Source: Sphaerisporangium fuscum | GTDB taxonomy: Bacteria > Actinomycetota > Actinomycetes > Streptosporangiales > Streptosporangiaceae | NCBI RefSeq assembly: GCF_018531465.1 | Contig: NZ_JAHDTF010000001.1 | Coordinates: forward strand, 1 to 64,000 | Direction: 5' to 3' | DNA length: 64,000 bases | Part shown: piece after piece, positions 59,529 to 64,000 of the stretch | Numbering within the stretch: the first letter of the stretch is position 1 | Layout of the letters: each line of letters opens with the position of its first letter | Notes under the pieces: model-generated | Told to the model about the DNA's origin: nothing | Database searches by the model: none | What the model saw: only the letters and a program-made list of their open reading frames with translations | Translations under genes and position numbers: made by a program

Positions 59529-59747
59529 ATGGCAGGCCTACCTGCGTTCCAAGGGGCCAAGTGGCACGCGGCGTGCAACAACGGCAGTTGTGTCGAGGTC
59601 GCGTTCGACGACGGCTGGGTCGGAGTGCGCGACGGCAAGGACGACGGCGGCCCGATCCTGGTCTACTCCGGCGCCGAGTGGAGATCCTTCATCGACGCCG
59701 CCAAGGCCGGCCGGTTCGATCTCGACCGGCTCGGGGCCGAGGTGTAG
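59529..59747 (+). CDS. DUF397 protein, second copy
   Basis: A 72-residue protein: KWHAACNNGSCVEVAFDDGWVGVRDGKDDGGPILVYSGAEWRSFIDAAKAGRFD. The CVEVA and VRDGKD...W..F...K.G.FD features define DUF397. ATG 59529 has GGAAGGAGGGG upstream. It differs from the copy at 58851 by having a Trp-type C-terminal helix start (EWRSFIDAAK) and its own ribosome-binding site and probably promoter. Confidence 0.92.
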   Translation: MAGLPAFQGAKWHAACNNGSCVEVAFDDGWVGVRDGKDDGGPILVYSGAEWRSFIDAAKAGRFDLDRLGAEV

Positions 59748-59837
59748 CCCCAGAACACCCCGCACCGGGTTTGCGGAGCGCCGCACGGGTAGCCGGAGTG
59801 CTTCGACCCGTAGCCGTTCCCCCCGGAGGATCCAAGG

Positions 59838-60266
59838 ATGGGTGGATTCAAAAAGTTCCTGATACGCGGCAACCTGGTCGAGATGGCCGTCGCCGTGGTC
59901 GTCGGGGCGACCTTCAGCGGGCTGGTCCAGGCGATGGTCGCCGACTTCATCACACCGCTGATCGGAGCGGTGACGGGAGGCCACCGCCCCGACTTCTCGA
60001 AGTACTCCTTCACCGTCAACGGCTCGGAGTTCCGCTACGGCGACTTCGTCAACCACCTGCTGACCTTCCTCATCATCGCCGCGGTGATCTACTGGCTGGT
60101 CGTCATGCCGATGACGCGGTTGATCTCGTTCTTCGACCGCGACAAGAAGACCAGCGAGAAGCAGTGCCCGGAGTGCCTGAGCGACATCCCGGTCGACGCG
60201 CGCCGCTGCGCCTTCTGCACGGTGGAGCTGACGGCCGTCCCGGCGAACGACCGCCCGCCCGCCTGA
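59838..60266 (+). CDS. mscL: Large-conductance mechanosensitive channel with C-terminal zinc ribbon
   Basis: A 142-residue membrane protein. FKKFLIRGNLVEMAVAVVVGATFSGLVQAMVADFITPLIG is the MscL N-terminal amphipathic helix and pore-lining TM1; LLTFLIIAAVIYWLVVMPMTRL is TM2. The channel opens under membrane tension to release solutes in osmotic downshock. Instead of the usual charged helical bundle, the C-terminus ends in CPECLSDIPVDARRCAFCTVEL, two CxxC pairs forming a likely zinc ribbon. ATG 59838 with GGAGGAT upstream. Confidence 0.95.
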   Translation: MGGFKKFLIRGNLVEMAVAVVVGATFSGLVQAMVADFITPLIGAVTGGHRPDFSKYSFTVNGSEFRYGDFVNHLLTFLIIAAVIYWLVVMPMTRLISFFDRDKKTSEKQCPECLSDIPVDARRCAFCTVELTAVPANDRPPA

Positions 60267-60418
60267 ACGGCCGGCGGGCCGCCTGACCGGCCGCCCGCTT
60301 GACCGCCCCCGCGCGACCCGCCCGAACGACCGGCTGACCGGCCGGCCGCGTGCCTGAGCGGGCCGGACGCCTGCACCTCCCTACGGCTGTCCGGCCGCCG
60401 TCTCACGCTCCCGGCCGC

Positions 60419-61387
60419 TCACGGACCCTCGGGGTCGACCACGTCGCGGTCGGCCCAGAACGGTTCGAGCAGCGATCTCAGCCGCTCGGCGCCGACCCGG
60501 TCCAGCAGTTCCAGCGCGCCGACGTTGTCGGTCAGCTGTTCCATGCTGCTGGTGCCGACGAGGACGGTGCAGGTGGCGGGGTGCGTCAGGGCGAAGGCGA
60601 CGCACAGCTGGGCCGGTGTCGCGTCCAGGTCCGCCGCGATCTTGCCGATGCCCGCGGCGGCCTCGACGATCTGCTCGCGCACGCCGCCGGGGTCGCGGCC
60701 GACCTGCCGGGACGGCTGGGTCTTCCCGGCGAGGATCCCGCCCTCCAGGACGTCGGACGCCTCCAGCGAGACGCCCTCGGCGAACACGCCCGCGAACGGG
60801 GTGCCGTCGGGGATCGACCGCCGGCACGGGCTGTACTTCAGCTGGGCGAGCTGCGGGCCCGGTGACCCCGCGTCCAGGGCGTGCCGCCGGATGGTGCTGA
60901 TCGCGGTGGCCGACCAGTTGTTCACGCCCCAGCAGCCGACGATCCCGTCGTCCTCCAGGGCGGCCAGGTCGTCCGCCAGCCGCCGCAGGTCGAGGTCGTC
61001 GCGCCGGATGTCGCCGAGGACGACGATGTCGGCCCGGTCGCTCCCGACCCGGAACAGCGCGCGCTCCAGTTGCTCGCGCAGCGACATCTCCGGGTAGCCC
61101 TCCAGCCAGAGCTTCTCCGACAGCAGGTACTCGTGCCTGCCGATGCCGGCGGCCCGGACGATGGCCGAGAACAGCACGTCGGTGAAGACGGGCGGGTGTC
61201 CCGGCAGGCCGTACACGCCGACGTCGAAGAGGTTCACGCCCAGGTCGACGGCGCGGCGCACCATCGCGACGGCGTCGGCGAAGTCCATCCGGTCATAGAT
61301 GTGCCAGGACCCGAGGGACAGGACGGAGGCCTCCGGGCCGTGCGTCCCGATCTTCCGCCTCGGGATGGTCGTTCTCTCGGTGGTCAT
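60419..61387 (-). CDS. Aldo/keto reductase-like protein with altered active site
   Basis: A 322-residue TIM-barrel protein of the AKR family: VLSLGSWHIYDRMDFADAVAMVRRAVDLGVNLFDVGVYG, YLLSEKLWLEG (active-site Lys), GVNNWSATAI and the NADP-binding end VLVGTSSMEQLTDNVGAL. In ordinary members the segment after the lysine reads (V/Q)HRxD with a catalytic His; here it is IVVLGDIRRDD, so the His is missing, and the Asp-Tyr spacing in FDVGVYG is one shorter than usual. Activity may be changed. ATG 61387; it lies 28 bp after the zinc alcohol dehydrogenase gene in the same operon. Confidence 0.82.
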   Translation of the reverse strand: MTTERTTIPRRKIGTHGPEASVLSLGSWHIYDRMDFADAVAMVRRAVDLGVNLFDVGVYGLPGHPPVFTDVLFSAIVRAAGIGRHEYLLSEKLWLEGYPEMSLREQLERALFRVGSDRADIVVLGDIRRDDLDLRRLADDLAALEDDGIVGCWGVNNWSATAISTIRRHALDAGSPGPQLAQLKYSPCRRSIPDGTPFAGVFAEGVSLEASDVLEGGILAGKTQPSRQVGRDPGGVREQIVEAAAGIGKIAADLDATPAQLCVAFALTHPATCTVLVGTSSMEQLTDNVGALELLDRVGAERLRSLLEPFWADRDVVDPEGP

Positions 61388-61415
61388 ACGACTCCTCGTT
61401 GGCGAGATGGTGGGA

Positions 61416-62525
61416 TCAGTGCGTCCAGGGGTCGACGACGGCCTTGACCTGGTCCAGCCGCGCCATCGACTCGATCGCGGCGGTCGCGCCGCCGAGCCCC
61501 ACGGGCTCCCCGAACAGCTCGTCCCAGGCGAAGCGTCCCTGGAAGGTCCGCAGGAACTCGATCGCCCGGTGGTAGTCGCCGACGTCGCCGTTGAGGGAAC
61601 CGAGCACGGTCAGCTCCTTGCCCATGATCGTTCCCAGGGCGACGGGATCGGGGCGGGGGCCGGTGCTGCCGACGACGACGAACCGGCCGCCCCAGGCGGC
61701 CATGTCCACGGCCTCGGCGCCGACGCCCGGCGCGCCGGCGAAGTCGAGCACGAGGTCGGCGCCCCGGCCGCCGGTGGCGTCCATGACCTCGGCCAGGCGG
61801 CTCTCGGGGCCGCCGTCCAGCCCGATGGTGATATCGGCGCCGAACCGGCGGGCCAGGTCGAGCCGGGCGTCGGGCGCGCCGATGGTGATGACGGTGCCCG
61901 CGCCGCCGAGTCTGGCCACCGCGGTGGCCACGATCCCGAGCGCGCCGGCTCCCTGGACCGCCACCGACGCGCCGGGCCGGACGCCGCCCGCGCGGTCGAA
62001 GGCGTGCAGGACCGTCTTGACCGTGCAGCCGGCCGCGGCCGCCCAGGTGTCCTTGACGTCGTCGGGAAGGACGACCTTCAGCGCGCCCGGGGTCACGTAG
62101 GCGTGCTCGGCGAGGCCGGCCGTGGCGTACGGCCAGCGGTCGGAGCGCTGCCGGAAGCCGTATCCCCGGTCGGAGCAGGCCACCGGGGCGCGCAGCACCG
62201 TGCAGCCGTAGCAGTGGCCGCAGACGGACTCCGACCAGCCGATGCGGTCGCCGGCCTTGACGGGACGGCCGAGGGCGTCGAGGGTGCCGGGGCCCACCGC
62301 CTGGACCGTGCCCATCATCTCGTGCCCGAGCACCATCGGCAGCATGCCCGGCAGCGACATCGCGCCGCTCCACAGGTGGACGTCGGTGGCGCACAGCGTC
62401 GCACAGTCGATCTTGACGAGCGCGGCGCCGGGCTCGCACTCGCCCGGCAGCGGGATCTCCTCGATGGTCAGCGGTTCCCCGTGAGCGCGCAGCACCGCCG
62501 CCCGGGTGGAGGTGGGCAGAGACAT
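61416..62525 (-). CDS. Zinc-dependent alcohol dehydrogenase family protein
   Basis: A 369-residue medium-chain dehydrogenase. Catalytic-zinc ligands are in DCATLCATDVHLWSG and VLGHEMMGTVQAVGPG; structural-zinc cysteines in CGHCYGCTVLRAPVAC; the NAD(P) loop is VAVQGAGALGIVATAVARLGG. It resembles threonine/sorbitol dehydrogenase-like members that oxidise secondary alcohols; the substrate is unknown. ATG 62525. It is 19 bp after the LivH-type permease gene and upstream of the aldo/keto reductase, so the operon seems to import and oxidise a particular compound. Confidence 0.92.
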   Translation of the reverse strand: MSLPTSTRAAVLRAHGEPLTIEEIPLPGECEPGAALVKIDCATLCATDVHLWSGAMSLPGMLPMVLGHEMMGTVQAVGPGTLDALGRPVKAGDRIGWSESVCGHCYGCTVLRAPVACSDRGYGFRQRSDRWPYATAGLAEHAYVTPGALKVVLPDDVKDTWAAAAGCTVKTVLHAFDRAGGVRPGASVAVQGAGALGIVATAVARLGGAGTVITIGAPDARLDLARRFGADITIGLDGGPESRLAEVMDATGGRGADLVLDFAGAPGVGAEAVDMAAWGGRFVVVGSTGPRPDPVALGTIMGKELTVLGSLNGDVGDYHRAIEFLRTFQGRFAWDELFGEPVGLGGATAAIESMARLDQVKAVVDPWTH

Positions 62526-62544
62526 GTGTCGTTTCTCCGATTCG

Positions 62545-63417
62545 CTATCTGCTGTGGGCCGTGTCCCAGACCTCGCCGCGGCTGCGCCACCACAGCAGCA
62601 CCAGCATCACGAGGAAGGGGACGACGCCGCGGTACTCCTGGATCGCGGTCACCGACGAGGCCGCGCCCTCGAGGCAGCCGAGGAGCAGCCCTCCGGCCAG
62701 GGTGAGCGGCAGGCTGCGGAAGGCGCCGATCATCGCCACCGCCAGGGCCGTGGAGATGAGGTTCCCGAGGGTCGCGAAGTCCCCGCCCAGGCGCGGCGCC
62801 ACCAGGACGATCACCAGGGTCGAGATGGCGCCGATGACCACCCAGACGCCGATGGCGAGGACGGGCGCGGGAATGCCGACCACCTGGGCGGTGGCGGGCC
62901 GCTCCGACAGGGCCTGCAGGCGCAGTCCGATGAGCGTCCGGCCGAGCAGCAGGCTCACCCCCACGGTGATCAGCACGGCGAAGCCCAGCGAGACCAGCAC
63001 CGACTGGGGCACGACCACGCTGCCGACGGTGAAGGCGGGGTCGTCGAACGGCGCGGGGAAGCGGTGCGCGCCGGTGGTGTTGCCGCCGAACAGCCGCAGC
63101 CCGATCGAGATGATCGCGACGTAGACGGCCACCGTGACGGCGGCCTTGGTGCGCTCCTCGTGCCCGCTGAACCAGCGGACCAGCGCGGTGCCGAGCAGTC
63201 CGGACATCGCGGCGCCGGCCGCCGCCCCGGCGGGCAGCGCGAGCCATGCGGTCAGGCCGGCGTCCATCAGGGTCACCATCACGAAGGCGCCGATCGCCCC
63301 GCAGGCGGCCATCGTGAAGTTGACGACGGCGACCAGGCGGTAGGTCAGCACGACGCACAGGCCGAGCAGCGCGTACACCCCACCGCTGGTCAGGCCGGCG
63401 ACCACGGAATTGAGCAT
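62545..63417 (-). CDS. Branched-chain-amino-acid-type ABC permease (LivH-like)
   Basis: A 290-residue membrane protein. LNSVVAGLTSGGVYALLGLCVVLTYR and VVNFTMAACGAIGAFVMVTLM are the LivH N-terminal signature (the A-x-N-F gate region). About eight hydrophobic helices follow, with LQALSERPATAQVVGI as the conserved cytoplasmic loop contacting the ATPase. Length is normal. ATG 63417 with GGAGGTG upstream. The partner LivM and LivG/LivF genes are not downstream as usual; they may be beyond the window. Confidence 0.9.
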   Translation of the reverse strand: MLNSVVAGLTSGGVYALLGLCVVLTYRLVAVVNFTMAACGAIGAFVMVTLMDAGLTAWLALPAGAAAGAAMSGLLGTALVRWFSGHEERTKAAVTVAVYVAIISIGLRLFGGNTTGAHRFPAPFDDPAFTVGSVVVPQSVLVSLGFAVLITVGVSLLLGRTLIGLRLQALSERPATAQVVGIPAPVLAIGVWVVIGAISTLVIVLVAPRLGGDFATLGNLISTALAVAMIGAFRSLPLTLAGGLLLGCLEGAASSVTAIQEYRGVVPFLVMLVLLWWRSRGEVWDTAHSR

Positions 63418-63445
63418 CGGGCACCTCCGGTTCGTGCGGTGGGGA

Positions 63446-64000
63446 TCACTTCTTGGCCGGGACGATGAAGTCCTCCGGCAGCACCTGCCACTTGCCGTCC
63501 ACGGCCTTGACGAAGCGGCTGCCCTGGATGGGGTTGTGCGCGTTGCCGGGGCCGAAGACCCAGGGGGTGCCCACCAGCGGGTACTTGACGGGCTGCATGT
63601 TCTTGAACGCCTGGGTCACCGACTCGCGGGTGATGTCGCCCTTGATCGTCTTGAGGACCTGGACGAACACGTCGGCGGCCATGACGGCCCCCTGGCTGAA
63701 CGCCGTCTTCTGGACGTTGTGGCCGCCCACGACCTTCGACCAGCGGTCGTTGCCGGGCAGGGTCTCGTCGGTGTACGGCTGCCATTCGGTGCCGGCGTAG
63801 GCCTTCATGCCGGCGGGGATGACCTTGGCGTTGGCGTCGGTGTAGCTGTTGGCGCCGACGATGAAGTCGACGTCCTGCATGCCCTGCGTCTTCGCCTGGG
63901 CGAACCACGGCCCCACCGGGCCGTTGTAGAGCACGGCCTGGCAGCCGGCGCTCTTGGCCTTGACCAGGTACGGCGTGGGGTCGCCGGTGCCGACCGCGGT
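63446..64000 (-). CDS. LivK-like ABC transporter substrate-binding protein (5' end beyond window)
   Basis: The C-terminal ~184 residues are present; the start lies beyond the right edge. YLVKAKSAGCQAVLYNGPVGPWFAQAKTQG and FIVGANSYTDANAKVIPAGM, AVMAADVFVQVLKTIKGDITRESVTQAF match the C-terminal lobe of Peripla_BP_6 (type I periplasmic-binding fold). It probably is a lipoprotein capturing the substrate of the LivH-type permease, whose gene begins 28 bp downstream. The ligand is unknown; the dehydrogenase and reductase in the operon suggest a carbon source rather than an amino acid. Confidence 0.88.
   Translation of the reverse strand, partial: TAVGTGDPTPYLVKAKSAGCQAVLYNGPVGPWFAQAKTQGMQDVDFIVGANSYTDANAKVIPAGMKAYAGTEWQPYTDETLPGNDRWSKVVGGHNVQKTAFSQGAVMAADVFVQVLKTIKGDITRESVTQAFKNMQPVKYPLVGTPWVFGPGNAHNPIQGSRFVKAVDGKWQVLPEDFIVPAKK

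Overview
This window comes from a high-GC actinomycete chromosome, most likely Streptosporangiales (Nonomuraea/Microbispora-like). The basis is the strongly GC-biased third codon positions, frequent GTG/TTG starts, a lysA-hom / thrC-thrB / rho neighbourhood, two XRE(DUF5753)/DUF397 modules of the whiJ type, MmyB-type and PaaX-type regulators, and the glgX-treY-treZ trehalose operon. Genus cannot be settled from sequence reading alone. I saw no rRNA, complete tRNA, CRISPR array, transposase or integrase.

Layout. 1-13.4 kb: the amino-acid block rho (5' end only), thrB, thrC, then hom, lysA and an ArgS-like protein without a catalytic core, all on the minus strand. A ~7 kb island of a methyltransferase and three family-2 glycosyltransferases splits hom from thrC. 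It carries three kinds of local repeat (a 21-bp coding repeat, a ~65-bp intergenic repeat, a ~51-bp repeat at the convergent ends of two glycosyltransferases) and a G-quadruplex-like tract. 13.4-20.3 kb: small accessory genes and regulators (alpha/beta hydrolase with MmyB-type regulator, ArsR-SRPBCC pair, lipoprotein, small HTH protein, serine hydrolase, VC0807-like membrane protein with PaaX-like regulator), several with legible promoters and operators. 20.3-24.8 kb: a lower-GC patch with a large secreted DNRLRE/YD-repeat protein ending in a bacterial phospholipase A2 domain, disrupted near its N-terminus, followed by two small membrane proteins that are candidate immunity or accessory proteins. 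24.8-27.7 kb: a phosphotransferase and a whiJ-type triad. 27.8-31.7 kb: a large glycosyltransferase divergent from an asparagine-synthase-like protein.

31.9-56.8 kb is dominated by alpha-glucan, trehalose and glucoside metabolism: treS, a two-binding-protein sugar ABC importer whose first permease has an SdrD-B-like domain inserted, phosphoglucomutase, glgX-treY-treZ and a secreted CBM35-GH8 glucanase. Between these lie a FtsX-type ABC exporter with a PadR regulator, a leaderless coiled-coil gene, uracil-DNA glycosylase, a DUF574 methyltransferase and photolyase with a DUF77 protein. 56.9-60.3 kb: a second XRE/DUF397 set and a zinc-ribbon MscL. 60.4-64 kb: a minus-strand operon of LivK-like binding protein (truncated by the window edge), LivH-type permease, zinc alcohol dehydrogenase and an aldo/keto reductase-like protein.

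The most notable items are the DNRLRE/YD-phospholipase A2 locus, the ArgS-like protein in the argS position next to lysA, the MalF-type permease with an adhesin-type insert, the ArsR operator lying exactly inside a leaderless promoter, and the tandem repeats around the glycosyltransferases. Functional statements are homology-by-eye; no database search was run.
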